In this document: positions 1 to 9,632 of the stretch, in pieces
Position numbering within the stretch: position 1 is the first letter of the stretch
Layout of the letters: the number at the start of each line of letters is the position of its first letter
Assembly: GCA_016869715.1 (NCBI GenBank)
Contig: VGDM01000018.1
Location: 1 to 55,198, forward strand
Origin: Alphaproteobacteria bacterium
GTDB taxonomy: Bacteria; Pseudomonadota; Alphaproteobacteria; Acetobacterales; Acetobacteraceae
Direction of reading: 5' to 3'
DNA length: 55,198 nucleotides
The notes under the pieces: model-generated
The model's input: the letters and a program-made list of their open reading frames with translations, nothing else
The model's database searches: none
Told to the model about the DNA's origin: nothing
Program-made: the position numbers and the translations under genes

Positions 1-188
1 AAGAAGCGATCCGGGCTGCTGCCCCCGCCGCGCAGGACATGACCCAGCGCAGAGCATCGCGCGGGAATCCCTTGTCAGCGGAAGAGCGCGCGAAGAACGC
101 CACCAAATCACGCGGGCGGGCGAAGGGCGAGCATCCGCTGCTGATCATCAAGCGGATTTTTGGTTTCACTCAAGTCCGCTATCGGGGC
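1..188 (+). mobile_element. IS5-family transposase, C-terminal fragment
   Basis: The open frame enters from the left edge. It carries the typical end of an IS5-type DDE transposase: an EAIRAAAP-like stretch, then LSAEERAKN, KSRGRAKGEH (with the catalytic-region Glu), IIKRIFGF and VRYRG. Homologues continue with about 25 more residues (a LAKN..R...LALANL-like tail). Here the frame instead runs directly into FlbT sequence after VRYRG (codon at 186-188). The transposase is therefore 3'-truncated, and no terminal inverted repeat is visible at the junction. The upstream part lies outside the window. Confidence 0.8.
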
Positions 189-539
189 CGTATCGAATTG
201 ACCGCACACGCGCGCTTCCTGTTCGGCAAGCAATTGATGACGCCCGATATGGCAAATACGCCGGCGCGGCGCATCTATTTCGCACTGCAAACCGCCTATA
301 TCGGGGATCACGATGAACGGCGCGCCGGGCTTGACCTGTAACGGAATTTGATAAGCGAATTCCGCGAAGCCACAACCTCAGACATGGTGCGAGATCTGCT
401 GGATCGTGCCCTGAAAGCCGCGGAAGAAGACCAATGCTACAAGGCACTCAAACTCGCGCGCCGCGTAATGCGGCATGAGAAAGTGGTGCTGGGCCTTCCG
501 CCCGTTTCCGCCGTTTCCGTCGCGGAGGACGTGGCATGA
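189..539 (+). pseudogene. flbT: flbT remnant: 5'-truncated, one internal stop
   Basis: FlbT is an alphaproteobacterial post-transcriptional regulator that acts on flagellin mRNA. The frame reads RIELTAHARFLFGKQLM, then NTPARRIYFALQTAYIG, a TAA at 339-341, and in the same frame LISEFREATTS, DLLDRALKAAEEDQCYKALK, LARRVMRHE. This matches the middle and end of FlbT. The first roughly 25 residues are missing and replaced by transposase sequence. The stop sits where homologues have an ordinary residue (GLDL-stop-RNLISEF), and CAA to TAA is one possible origin. Restart at TTG 348 or ATG 384 would give only a C-terminal piece. The end overlaps flaF by 4 nt (ATGA). Assignment is from recalled family motifs. 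Confidence 0.75.
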
Positions 540-871
540 ACATGATGCATGCGCAGCGCGCCGATAGGATGACCCGTCAGGCAACTGACCCGCGGGAGCA
601 TGAAGCGGATGTTGTGCGCCGTGTGACCTATGCCCTAAAGGAAGCCCTCGAACAGGAAGGCATCGCCAGGGCACGTGCCATCACTGATAATCGGCGGCTT
701 TGGATCGCGCTTGAAGCTTCAGTCCGTCACCCCGCCAACCAATTGCCTCGAGAAACAAAAATCGCCCTGCTGAATACCGGGCGGGCCGTGATGCGGGAAA
801 TGGAAAGCCAGGCGCCCGATATCGGCTTTATGATCGAAGTGAATGAGCAATTGGCCGCAGGTCTGCGCTAA
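536..871 (+). CDS. flaF: Flagellar biosynthesis regulator FlaF
   Basis: This 111-residue protein has the FlaF pattern. A helical N-terminal half (VVRRVTYALKEALEQ) is followed by DNRRLWIALEASV at about 51-63, HPANQLP at about 65-71, KIALLNTGRAV, and an IEVNEQLAAGLR C-terminus (homologues end DLIEVNRxIMxGL). FlaF works with FlbT in alphaproteobacteria to control flagellin synthesis and secretion. The ATG overlaps the flbT stop (ATGA), the usual translational coupling. No flagellin, fliX or other flagellar gene follows, since tsaD is next. The gene is therefore intact but stranded beside a broken flbT, and whether it is expressed is doubtful. Confidence 0.8.
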   Translation: MNMMHAQRADRMTRQATDPREHEADVVRRVTYALKEALEQEGIARARAITDNRRLWIALEASVRHPANQLPRETKIALLNTGRAVMREMESQAPDIGFMIEVNEQLAAGLR

Positions 872-946
872 GGCGCCATTGGTGCTCGGCCGACAGCGCT
901 TGCGGCGCGGTTTGTCTTTGACCCTTGGCGTGTTAACGCCGCCTGC

Positions 947-1978
947 ATGAGGCTGGATACCACCGTCCTTGGTATAGAAAGCAGCTGCGATGAAACCGCA
1001 GCTGCGGTTCTGCGCGCGGATGGCAGCATCCTGGCCGAGGCAGTATTCAGTCAGCAACAGGAACACGCGGCCTTCGGCGGCGTAGTGCCGGAAATTGCCG
1101 CACGGGCGCATCTGCAGCATTTGCCCAGCCTGGTCACCAAAGTCATGCGGGAAGCCGGCATCGGCTATGCAGGCCTCCATGCCGTGGCGGCCACGGCGGG
1201 CCCTGGGCTGATCGGCGGGCTGATTGTCGGCGCTTCCTTCGGCAAAGGTATCGCGCTGGCGCATGGCCTGCCCTTTCTCGCCATCAACCATCTGGAAGCC
1301 CATGCGCTCACAGTGCGCTTGCCTGGGCTGATGCCCGGCAAGCCCCCGGCCTTCCCCTATCTGCTGTTGTTGCTTTCAGGCGGGCATTGCCAATGCGTAC
1401 TAGTGGAGAGGCTTGGCCGCTATAGCCGCCTTGGCAGTACCCTGGATGATGCGGTGGGCGAGGCCTTCGACAAGGCCGCCAAGCTGCTCGGCCTGCCTTG
1501 GCCGGGCGGGCCGCATCTGGAACGCCTCGCCGCGCTGGGTGATCCGGATGCCATTGCCCTGCCGCGTCCGCTGCTTGGGCGGCCGGGGTGTGACTTCTCC
1601 TTCTCCGGCCTGAAAACGGCGGTGGCGCGAGTCGTGTCGCAGGGACAGGCAAGGGCCGAGGATATCGCGGCGTCCTTCCAGGCGGCCGTGGCCGCTGTGC
1701 TCGCGGATCGTGCCCGACATGCGCTGAATATGGCGCCGGGGGTGACAGCGCTGGTGGTGGCGGGCGGCGTTGCCGCCAATGGCGCGGTGCGGCGCGCGCT
1801 TGAAGGCGTGGCGATGACGCACAGCCTGCCCATGCTGGCGCCACCGCTGCATTACTGCACCGATAATGCGCTGATGGTGGCCTGGGCAGGGATTGAGCGG
1901 TTGCTCCATGGAGCGTCGGACCCGCTTTCGCATAATCCACGCCCGCGCTGGCCACTGCCGGAAATGACAGCGCCTTAG
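947..1978 (+). CDS. tsaD: tRNA N6-threonylcarbamoyladenosine synthase subunit TsaD
   Basis: TsaD (Kae1/Qri7 family) transfers threonylcarbamoyl from TC-AMP to A37 of ANN-decoding tRNAs, together with TsaB and TsaE, in the cytosol. The 343-residue length is normal. Visible motifs are GIESSCDETAAAV at 9-22, the metal-binding HLEAH (His115, His119), LLLSGGHCQ, DDAVGEAFDKAAKLL, FSFSGLKTAV and GGVAANGAVRRAL. The ATG at 947 places the ESSCDET motif at the usual distance from the N-terminus; no strong ribosome-binding site precedes it. Neighbours are unrelated (flaF upstream, AsmA-like gene convergent). The frame is fully intact. Confidence 0.97.
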   Translation: MRLDTTVLGIESSCDETAAAVLRADGSILAEAVFSQQQEHAAFGGVVPEIAARAHLQHLPSLVTKVMREAGIGYAGLHAVAATAGPGLIGGLIVGASFGKGIALAHGLPFLAINHLEAHALTVRLPGLMPGKPPAFPYLLLLLSGGHCQCVLVERLGRYSRLGSTLDDAVGEAFDKAAKLLGLPWPGGPHLERLAALGDPDAIALPRPLLGRPGCDFSFSGLKTAVARVVSQGQARAEDIAASFQAAVAAVLADRARHALNMAPGVTALVVAGGVAANGAVRRALEGVAMTHSLPMLAPPLHYCTDNALMVAWAGIERLLHGASDPLSHNPRPRWPLPEMTAP

Positions 1979-2041
1979 GAGCATGTTGCGTTCATATGGG
2001 TTCACGCAACGCGCTCTACTCCTTTATTTTTTGAGCATCTT
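1979..2041 (+). terminator. Hairpin after tsaD, possible terminator
   Basis: Arms at 1985-1991 (GTTGCGT) and 2004-2010 (ACGCAAC) pair perfectly, and a lower stem GAGC/GCTC adds four pairs after a 2x2 internal loop. A T-rich stretch follows at 2033-2041, about 17 nt after the stem, which is too far for a classical intrinsic terminator. It lies between convergent genes. It may instead be a copy of a dispersed palindromic repeat. Confidence 0.4.
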
Positions 2042-2109
2042 CACGCGTTCAAATTTTCCATCTGAACGGGGTCTGCTCTCGGAAAAAGCGCCTTCAAGTG
2101 CGTTCACCG

Positions 2110-4953
2110 CTACTCCGCCCGCCAGCGCGCCCAGGGCGCGATATCCGGCAGGCGTTGCGGGGCCGCCGCCGGGCCAGCAAAACGCAACCCAATCTCGGGC
2201 GCCTCGGCCATTGGCAAGCGCAGCGCAAAGCCGATATCGATTGTTGCGCGCGGCAAATCCAACGAGCCTGTAACGCGGGCAGCAACGCCGCCCTCGGCCG
2301 CCAAATTCGCTTCCTGCAATGAAAGCCGCCCGGTGCTGATGTGCCAGCCGCCTTCCAATCGCTCCACCGCGGTGGCGCCGCCCGAAAGGGCGTGGCGCAA
2401 GGCGGCCTCGGCCGCTTCGGGATCGGCGATTTTGGCCGCGGCATAGGCATCAAGCAGCGCAACCCCGGCCAGAACGCCATCCACCAATAGAAAGCGTCCG
2501 GAACCTTCCAGAGAGGCAACAAGTGCCGATGACGCATGGCCCGAAGCGGCAAGCCGGCCGGCCAGCGCAAGCCGGCCTGCGGCCAGATCAAGCGGCACGT
2601 CGAAAATCGGATGCGCCAGTGTTGCGCCGGTGATTTCAAAACTCGCTTCAAGTCGCGGCGGCTGCGCGCTTGTATCCAGAGCACCGCGCCCTTCCATCTG
2701 CCCGCCGGCGAGCGCAGCACGAAAACCATCAAGCCGGAGCTGACCATTTTCCAACGCCAGCGCGGCTTCCGCGTTTTCCACCGCCGGTAGGCCCAAAACC
2801 GCAATGCGCGCGGCGCTCAAGGCGAAGCTGCCATCCAAACCTGCCAGGGCAGCAAGCGGCAGTGGTTCCTGATCGATCAGAACAGGCGTGGGCAGGGCCA
2901 GGTTTTCTGCCGCCAGCTTTAAGGTCAGCTTGGGCCGCGCACCATTCATTGCCAACCGTGCCTCACCGACAGCGCGTGTTTCGGCGGCGACCATGCTGAA
3001 AAAGGGCAACGTAATGACGCCGCCTTCCAGCGCCAGGCGCGCAATAAAGGAAGCGGAGCCCTCACCCATCCAGCCCGGTTCCTCGCGGCCAAGAATCAGG
3101 CCGTAAAGCCGTGCCGCGCCGGGGTGGCGAAAGGTCAGGCTGCCCTGCGCCTGCGCCTTCGGCAGATCAAGCACTGCATTGGCATCAAGCTGCGCATCTT
3201 CCAGCAGAGCTTCGGCGACAAGGTTCAGCGCTTCGGACGTGCCATTGCCGCGAAGGCGCAGCGTGGCCGGCAGCGCGGCGAGCCCCGCCGGTAGGGGCAG
3301 CGCTTCCAGCAGCACCGGCGGCAAGGCATTTGCCATGGGGGCGGAAACCTCAAGCGCGGCATCGGCAAGGCTTGGCGTGGCGCCAAGCCCAATAGCGCCC
3401 GAGGCGGAGATATTGGCGTTGCCCTGGCGCGCAGAAAACCGCTGCACGGCAAGCTTGCCCGCATCAAGCGTTGCATCCAGCGCAACGCCAACCAGCGCCT
3501 GGCCCTGCCATTCCAGCCGGCCTGCGGTCACGCGGAGATTGGCATCAAAGCCTTGCAACGCTTCATTCGCGGCCTGCCAACTCACGTTTTCGGCAAGCAA
3601 GCCATCCAAAGCCAGCGCATCGATCGAAAGCCCAAGCCCGAGTGCGGGCCGCGCGCCGAGGCGGAGCGCACCGGCGCCGGCAAAGCGCTGGCCATCCAGC
3701 AGCAGCGAAAATTCCGGTGCCTCAACACGGCTGGGTTCCAGCAACACGCGCCCACGCCCCTCAAAGCGCCGCAGTCGTGCAGGGTCCGGCGCTGCAACCG
3801 CAAAGCCGAAAGCCGCGAGACTATCGCGCAGGTTGGGGCCGGTGACGCTAAGTGCCAATTCCAGCCTTTCGCCAAGTGTCGCACCGCGCGCTTCCAACTC
3901 AGCCTCTCCGGGCAAAAGCGCTGCGATATCCGTCAACGTCATGCGGGCACCTTCACGCGCGATGCCAGCCTTGAAGCGGCGCAATTCCTTGCCCTGCCAG
4001 CGTGCTGACTCGGCAGCCACATCCAGTACAATCGGAAACGGCCAACTTCGCGCAGCGCGCATGGCGGCGATCCAGGGATCGAGATCAAGCCGGTTCATGC
4101 TGACGGCCAGATCCATTTTCGCATCCGGCGTCAGTCGGATTTCTGCCGCCGTGCGACCGGTGCCGCCATCAAATTCCACCGCCAGATCGGGGGTGATGAT
4201 CCGGTCCTCACTGGCGCGAATACGGCCCGTGATGCGGAAGGGCAGTGCGGGCGCGGGCAGAAAGGCGGAAAGATAAGCGCCGGAGGCTTCAACCCGCCCT
4301 TCATAGCCACCTTCGGCGAGTAGCGCACCGCGCGTGACCAGCGACGCGCCTTGCCCATTCAGCCGCAATTCCAAAGTGCCAATGCCATCATGGCCAGGTC
4401 GGCCAAGCACGGCCTGAAAGCGCGCTTCGGCCCCCGCGCGCATAAAACTGCCTTCCAGGCGCACTGCATCCAAGGGGCCAGGCGCGACCAGTCGTGCCGC
4501 GACATTTTCCAAGACCACTTCACCCAGCGCGACGCGGCTTGCTTCAATGCGCGCGGCGAAATCCGAAAGCCATGGCGGCGGGCGGAGCGCACCGGCGGCG
4601 GGCAGCGGCCAGGTCAGGCGGATATCCGCGCCCACCAGCACCAGATCGCGCGCTTCAAGCCGCCCAAGGATCAGCGGCAGCAGGCCAAGCCTCAGCCGTA
4701 GCGTTTGCGCCTTCACGCCAAGCCCGCCCTCATCCTGCCCCAGATGCACCTCATCCGCTTCAAGAATGGGCTGGGGCAGCAGCACAACGCGCAGCGGCCC
4801 TTGCAGGGCAACCGGTCGCCCAAGCCGTTCCGCCGCGAGGGCCGCGAGGGTGTTGCGCTGCCCTTCCCAGGAGATCAAACGCGGCCCAATCCAAACCGCC
4901 GCAAGCGCGACGCCGAAAAGCAAAAGCGCGAAAAGGCTGCGGCGCGATTTCAG
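2110..4953 (-). CDS. AsmA-family protein
   Basis: This large inner-membrane-anchored protein is of the AsmA family, whose members are linked to outer-membrane assembly and lipid trafficking. The N-terminus has a basic stretch (KSRRS), one hydrophobic segment, then the [30 protein letters not shown] AsmA start. The C-terminal part ([41 protein letters not shown]) is the AsmA C-terminal domain. The start is unusual: no ATG or GTG is in frame. The options are TTG at 4923, which cuts into the membrane segment, or CTG at 4953, which overlaps the upstream TGA by 4 nt (CTGA) behind a G-rich stretch. CTG keeps the whole signal anchor (947 residues) and is preferred. It is probably co-transcribed with the upstream oxoprolinase gene. 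Confidence 0.85.
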   Translation of the reverse strand: MKSRRSLFALLLFGVALAAVWIGPRLISWEGQRNTLAALAAERLGRPVALQGPLRVVLLPQPILEADEVHLGQDEGGLGVKAQTLRLRLGLLPLILGRLEARDLVLVGADIRLTWPLPAAGALRPPPWLSDFAARIEASRVALGEVVLENVAARLVAPGPLDAVRLEGSFMRAGAEARFQAVLGRPGHDGIGTLELRLNGQGASLVTRGALLAEGGYEGRVEASGAYLSAFLPAPALPFRITGRIRASEDRIITPDLAVEFDGGTGRTAAEIRLTPDAKMDLAVSMNRLDLDPWIAAMRAARSWPFPIVLDVAAESARWQGKELRRFKAGIAREGARMTLTDIAALLPGEAELEARGATLGERLELALSVTGPNLRDSLAAFGFAVAAPDPARLRRFEGRGRVLLEPSRVEAPEFSLLLDGQRFAGAGALRLGARPALGLGLSIDALALDGLLAENVSWQAANEALQGFDANLRVTAGRLEWQGQALVGVALDATLDAGKLAVQRFSARQGNANISASGAIGLGATPSLADAALEVSAPMANALPPVLLEALPLPAGLAALPATLRLRGNGTSEALNLVAEALLEDAQLDANAVLDLPKAQAQGSLTFRHPGAARLYGLILGREEPGWMGEGSASFIARLALEGGVITLPFFSMVAAETRAVGEARLAMNGARPKLTLKLAAENLALPTPVLIDQEPLPLAALAGLDGSFALSAARIAVLGLPAVENAEAALALENGQLRLDGFRAALAGGQMEGRGALDTSAQPPRLEASFEITGATLAHPIFDVPLDLAAGRLALAGRLAASGHASSALVASLEGSGRFLLVDGVLAGVALLDAYAAAKIADPEAAEAALRHALSGGATAVERLEGGWHISTGRLSLQEANLAAEGGVAARVTGSLDLPRATIDIGFALRLPMAEAPEIGLRFAGPAAAPQRLPDIAPWARWRAE

Positions 4954-7900
4954 CTTGCCACCCCCCAGCCACCACCGCCTGGCGTTTCCATGCCAAGCAC
5001 TTCGCCAGCCGCGAGATGCGCGGAATCGCTACCACCCAGCCATTGGATGCTGCTATCGGCGCGCTCCACCCATTGCCGGCCGGCGGCACCATCGGCACCG
5101 CCTTGCAGCCCATGCGGCGCGACGTTGCGCCGCGATGCCACAATCACCGCTTCCATGGGATGCAGGAAGCGAATGCGCCGGCGTGATCCATCGCCACCGC
5201 GCCAGCGCCCTGCACCGCCTGAACCGCGGCGGATGGAAAATTCCTCAAGCCGTACGGGGTAACGCAGTTCCAGAATCTCCGGATCGGTCATGCGTGTATT
5301 GGTCATATGGGTTTGCACCGGGCCAGTACCATTGAAGCCAGGCCCCGCGCCAATGCCACCGCAAATCGTCTCATAATATTGGTAGCGCGCATCACCGAAC
5401 AGCAGATTATTCATGGTGGCCTGGGCAGAAGCGCAAGCGCCAAGTGCGGCGAGTAGCGCATTGCAGGTCATTTGACTGACCTCGGTATTGCCGGCCACCA
5501 CCGCGGCTCCGGGGCGCGGTGACAGGAAAGTCCCCTCGGGGATCACGATTTCCAAAGGCTTCAGGCAACCATCATTCAGCGGAATATCCTCACCCACCAG
5601 GCAGCGGAAGCAATACAGCACCACGGCGCGGCAGACTGCCGATGGCGCGTTGAAATTGCTCGGGCGTTGCGCGCCGGTGCCGGTGAAATCAATCACGGCC
5701 TTACGCGTGGCGCGGTCAACACGGATCGCGACTTTCAGTGGCGCGCCATCATCAATGCTGGTTTCAAAACGCCCATCCGGGAGTTTTTCCAAGACGCGGC
5801 GCACGCTTTCTTCGGCATTTTCCATGACATGCCGCATATAGGCGCTGACGGTAGCCAGGCCGTAATCGGCCACGGCACGCTGCAATTCCTGCACGCCTTT
5901 TTCATTGGATGCGATTTGCGCTTTGATATCGGCCACATTCACATCCGGGCTGCGCGCGGGATAGCGCGCACCAGCCAGCAGCGCGCGAAACGCCGCTTCG
6001 CGAAAATGCCCGCTATCCACCAGCAGGAAATCATCAATCACCACGCCTTCTTCTTCTAGCGTGCGCGACAGCGGCGGCGTGGATCCAGGTGTCAGGCCAC
6101 CAATATCGGCGTGATGCCCGCGCGACCCCACGAAAAACAGGATGGATTTGCCCGCCGCATCAAAGACGGGCGTGATCACCGTCACATCCGGCAAATGCGT
6201 ACCGCCATTATAGGGATTATTGAGTGCCACCACATCGCCAGGCTTCAGTGTCGCACCTCGCGTGCGGATCACGGTGCGCACACTCTCCCCCATCGCACCA
6301 AGATGCACCGGCACATGCGGCGCATTTGCAATCAGCGCGCCGGTCGCATCGAAAATCGCGCAGGAGAAATCGAGCCTTTCCTTGATATTCACCGAAAGAC
6401 TGGTGTTTTGCAGCACCGCGCCTGTTTGTTCGGCAATGCTCATGAACAGATTGTTGAAAAGCTCGAGCATCACGGGATCAGGCCGATCCGAAGCCAAGAT
6501 ATCCACCGCGCGTGCGCGGGCCGCGATCCGGCGCAGCACCAGATGATTGCGTGCGGTAACCTCCGCTTCCCAGCCGGGTTCCACAACTGTGGTGGAATTG
6601 GCTTCGCGCAGCAGCGCCGGCCCTGTGATGCGATCCCCCGCGCAAAGCGCTTCACGGTCATGCACCGGCGCGGCATATTCCGCACCGCCGGTGAAGAGCG
6701 CGATGCTGCCCAAAGGCTTTGGTGCTTCACCTGCCGCACGCGGCGGCAGAGCCGCTTCGCGTACTTCCTCACCAGGGGCGGTCACTTCCGCGATGCACGC
6801 TTCAACAATTACCTGGCGTTCGGGTGTGGCGAAACCAAAGCGGCGGCGATGCGCTTCCGTGAACGCTGCCAGCACGTCCTGATGCGTGCCAAAAGCGACG
6901 GGCAGAAAGGTATCCGTGCCGGCATAGCGCAGATGGAGCCGCCGCGCTGCTTGCAACCGCGCAGGATCGGCCCCTTGGCGCGCCAATTCTTGTCGTCCCG
7001 CAACCACTAGCGCGTCAAGCCGCACGGTCAGATCGCTGATGGCATCAGCGGTGAAGGGCGCTTCAACCGCGGCTTCCCGGATCACCGCCTGATCCGCAAG
7101 CCCCATGCCATAGGCGGAAAGTACGCCGGCAAAAGGATGGATAAACACTGTTTCCATGCCCAATTCATCAGCAACCAAACACGCATGCTGCCCGCCCGCG
7201 CCGCCGAAGCATTGCAGCGCGAAGCGTGTCGCATCATGGCCTTTCTGGATCGAAACCTGTTTGATGGCATTGGCCATATTGGCAACCGCAACCCGCAAAT
7301 ACCCTTCCGCCACCGCGCGGGGATCAGGCGCGGGCTTGCCTTGTGCCTGGCCGATCGCTGCTGCCAGGACCACAAATTTTTCCGCGACAATCGCCGCATC
7401 CAAGAGCTGATCACCCTTGGGGCCGAAAATCGCCGGGAAATGATGCTGCTGAATCTTGCCCACCATGACATTCGCATCCGTCACCGTGAGCGGCCCGCCG
7501 CGCCGATAACAGGCCGGCCCCGGCACGGCACCTGCGGAATCTGGCCCTACCCGAAACCGCGTGCCATCAAAATGCAGAATGGAACCGCCACCGGCGGCCA
7601 CCGTGTTGATCGCCATCATCGGTGCGCGCATGCGTACGCCGGCGACTTCCGTTTCGAACGCACGCTCAAAAGCGCCGGCGTAAAGCGCGACATCGGTAGA
7701 AGTGCCGCCCATATCAAAGCCAACGATCCGCTCAAACCCGCCCATCGCCGCGGTACGTGCCGCACCGACAATCCCGGCTGCGGGACCAGAGAAAATCGCA
7801 TCCTTGCCCTGGAAATGCCCAGCTTCGGTAAGGCCACCGCTTGATTGCATGAAGTAAAGCCTGACACCCGGCAATTCCGCCGCCACCTGGTCCACATAGC

Positions 7901-8558
7901 GGCGCAAAATGGGCGAGAGATAGGCATCAACAACGGTGGTATCGCCGCGCGGCACAATGCGCGGCAGCGGGCTTGCGCGATGGCTCAAGGAGATCTGCGT
8001 GAAGCCTTCTTCGCGGGCGATGTCGCCAAGCCGTTCTTCATGCGCTGGATGCGCCCAGGCATGCATCATCAGAATGGCGACAGCGCGGAAACCTTCGCGA
8101 TGCGCGGCGCGCAGCGCCTCACGTGCCCCTGCCTCATCCAAGGCTTCCAATTCAGTGCCAGCCACCGCGACGCGCCCGCCGATTTCAACGGCGCGTTCAT
8201 GCAGCAATTCCGGCAGGCGCACATCCAGATCGAATAAGCGGGGCCGCGCCTGATTGCCAATGCGCAGCAGATCAGCAAAGCCGCGATTGACCAGCAGCAG
8301 CACAGGTTCACCCTTGCGTTCCAGCAACGCATTGGTGGCGACCGTGGTGCCCATTTTCACCGCCTCGATCAAACCGGGCGGGATAGCCGCGCAAGCAGCC
8401 AGGCCAAGGCATTGGCGAATCCCGGCAACGGCCGCGTCCTTGTAGCGTTCCGGGTTTTCCGAGAGCAGTTTCAGCGTCGAAAGCCGCCCGGCAGGGTCGC
8501 GCGCGACGATATCGGTGAAGGTGCCGCCGCGATCAATCCAGAATTGCCAAGCCGACAT
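4950..8558 (-). CDS. 5-oxoprolinase / hydantoinase A-B fusion
   Basis: This 1202-residue protein fuses HyuA and HyuB modules. The HyuA half starts with [12 protein letters not shown] at about 8-19 and has the ATPase-type [13 protein letters not shown]. The HyuB half begins around residue 690 ([20 protein letters not shown]) and contains [32 protein letters not shown] and [11 protein letters not shown]. Such fusions hydrolyse 5-oxoproline to glutamate with ATP, or act on related hydantoins; the substrate here cannot be told from sequence. The C-terminus ends GGGGWGVAS with its stop overlapping the AsmA start. The frame is intact with a single ATG start. Confidence 0.9.
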   Translation of the reverse strand: MSAWQFWIDRGGTFTDIVARDPAGRLSTLKLLSENPERYKDAAVAGIRQCLGLAACAAIPPGLIEAVKMGTTVATNALLERKGEPVLLLVNRGFADLLRIGNQARPRLFDLDVRLPELLHERAVEIGGRVAVAGTELEALDEAGAREALRAAHREGFRAVAILMMHAWAHPAHEERLGDIAREEGFTQISLSHRASPLPRIVPRGDTTVVDAYLSPILRRYVDQVAAELPGVRLYFMQSSGGLTEAGHFQGKDAIFSGPAAGIVGAARTAAMGGFERIVGFDMGGTSTDVALYAGAFERAFETEVAGVRMRAPMMAINTVAAGGGSILHFDGTRFRVGPDSAGAVPGPACYRRGGPLTVTDANVMVGKIQQHHFPAIFGPKGDQLLDAAIVAEKFVVLAAAIGQAQGKPAPDPRAVAEGYLRVAVANMANAIKQVSIQKGHDATRFALQCFGGAGGQHACLVADELGMETVFIHPFAGVLSAYGMGLADQAVIREAAVEAPFTADAISDLTVRLDALVVAGRQELARQGADPARLQAARRLHLRYAGTDTFLPVAFGTHQDVLAAFTEAHRRRFGFATPERQVIVEACIAEVTAPGEEVREAALPPRAAGEAPKPLGSIALFTGGAEYAAPVHDREALCAGDRITGPALLREANSTTVVEPGWEAEVTARNHLVLRRIAARARAVDILASDRPDPVMLELFNNLFMSIAEQTGAVLQNTSLSVNIKERLDFSCAIFDATGALIANAPHVPVHLGAMGESVRTVIRTRGATLKPGDVVALNNPYNGGTHLPDVTVITPVFDAAGKSILFFVGSRGHHADIGGLTPGSTPPLSRTLEEEGVVIDDFLLVDSGHFREAAFRALLAGARYPARSPDVNVADIKAQIASNEKGVQELQRAVADYGLATVSAYMRHVMENAEESVRRVLEKLPDGRFETSIDDGAPLKVAIRVDRATRKAVIDFTGTGAQRPSNFNAPSAVCRAVVLYCFRCLVGEDIPLNDGCLKPLEIVIPEGTFLSPRPGAAVVAGNTEVSQMTCNALLAALGACASAQATMNNLLFGDARYQYYETICGGIGAGPGFNGTGPVQTHMTNTRMTDPEILELRYPVRLEEFSIRRGSGGAGRWRGGDGSRRRIRFLHPMEAVIVASRRNVAPHGLQGGADGAAGRQWVERADSSIQWLGGSDSAHLAAGEVLGMETPGGGGWGVAS

Positions 8559-8628
8559 GCAAAACCCTTGCGCAGAAGGAATATCAAGGAGAACGCTCTA
8601 AAACATTATTCGGCCAAGTGAAATCGCC

Positions 8629-8982
8629 TCAAAGCCCCGCATCGGCAGGCACCAGCACCTGCCCCGCCTCATCCACCCGCACTGACACGGCTTCCAAGGC
8701 TTCCCCGTAACAGGGGCCGGAGACGCATTCACCGGAGTCAATCTCAAACCGCGCGCCATGGGCGGAACAGAGGATATGCTGGCGCTTGGCATCCAGAAAG
8801 CGATCCGGCACGGGGTCAAGCGGCAGGCCGATATGCGGGCAGGAATTCACATAGACCCAAACCGCGCTACCACGCCGCACGGCAAATAGCCCCATGAAAG
8901 CACCAGGTGCTGCCGGAAAACCCTTGGACCCGCCATCGGGTATGTCCTCAAGCGCGCAAAGCGCACGTTCGGGCTTGCTCAT
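8629..8982 (-). CDS. Rieske [2Fe-2S] domain protein
   Basis: This 117-residue soluble Rieske protein has the two cluster-binding boxes CPHIG and CSAHGARF. The spacing (SCPHIGLPLDPVPDRF, then ILCSAHGARFEIDSGECVSGPC) is that of stand-alone Rieske ferredoxins similar to NirD or dioxygenase ferredoxins. The protein ends VSVRVDEAGQVLV. There is no signal peptide or membrane anchor, so it probably acts in the cytoplasm as an electron carrier. It overlaps the upstream EVE gene by 4 nt (ATGA), so the two are translationally coupled. The redox partner is unknown, and no oxygenase is adjacent. Confidence 0.9.
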   Translation of the reverse strand: MSKPERALCALEDIPDGGSKGFPAAPGAFMGLFAVRRGSAVWVYVNSCPHIGLPLDPVPDRFLDAKRQHILCSAHGARFEIDSGECVSGPCYGEALEAVSVRVDEAGQVLVPADAGL

Positions 8983-9425
8983 TTACCTACCCAGCCGCCC
9001 ATACGGGCAATCAACGCCCAATGCTCTGGTGCGATGGGCATGACGGAAAGGCGCGATTGCCGGATCAAGACCACATCTGCCAGCGCCGGTTCGGCCTTGA
9101 TGGCGGCAAGGCCCACGGGCTTTAGCATGGGTGCCACCGCGCGCATATCCACACAAACCCAGGATGAGCCTTCCTCAGCGGTCGGGTCGGGATAGGCTTC
9201 GCGCGCCACCTCGACCACGCCCACCACCTCCTTGCCGATATTGGAATGGTAGAAAAAGGCCAAATCGCCGAGCTTCATGGCCATCAGGTTCTTCTTGGCA
9301 AGGTGATTGCGCACACCCGTCCAGGGTTCCACGCCATTGGCGACCTGCTGGTCCCAGGAAAAGGCATCGGGTTCGGATTTCACCAGCCAGCGGGAAGCGG
9401 GCGCTGTGGTCCTGGCTGCTGGCAT
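8979..9425 (-). CDS. EVE domain protein
   Basis: EVE (PUA-like) proteins are thought to bind modified bases in DNA or RNA. The 148-residue product has the diagnostic RWLVKSEPDAFSWDQ start, GVRNHLAKKNLMAMKLGDLAFFYHS, VVGVVEVAREAYPDPTA and a final LSVMPIAPEHWALIARMGG. A longer open frame extends to 9575. The ATG at 9425 is chosen because GAGGA lies 6-7 nt upstream and the EVE domain starts right after a short leader. The gene overlaps the Rieske gene and is divergent from ccmC. No restriction or modification genes are near, so a housekeeping role is as likely as a defence role. Confidence 0.9.
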   Translation of the reverse strand: MPAARTTAPASRWLVKSEPDAFSWDQQVANGVEPWTGVRNHLAKKNLMAMKLGDLAFFYHSNIGKEVVGVVEVAREAYPDPTAEEGSSWVCVDMRAVAPMLKPVGLAAIKAEPALADVVLIRQSRLSVMPIAPEHWALIARMGGWVGK

Positions 9426-9632
9426 GGCGTTCCTCACATCCCCCCGCTCCGCCTTCGCGGAGCGCATGACAATCAGGTAACGCCAGACGCGCCGCGCTTC
9501 AATAAGCCTGGGTTCGGTTTTCGAAATGGGGGGGGACTCCCCTAGCGACCCACCGCCCCCATGTGAAGCTGGCAAGGAGGCAAGCGGGTGATTCCACCCG
9601 CTGGATAACTAGGCTAGTCTGACCAGGTGGAC

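Noticed and set aside
3179..4276. 365-residue Ser/Ala-rich plus-strand frame opposite the AsmA-like gene
   Set aside because: Low-complexity composition typical of an antisense shadow; the AsmA frame is continuous.
6111..7010. 299-residue plus-strand frame opposite the oxoprolinase gene
   Set aside because: No recognisable domain; the minus-strand hydantoinase motifs cover this region.
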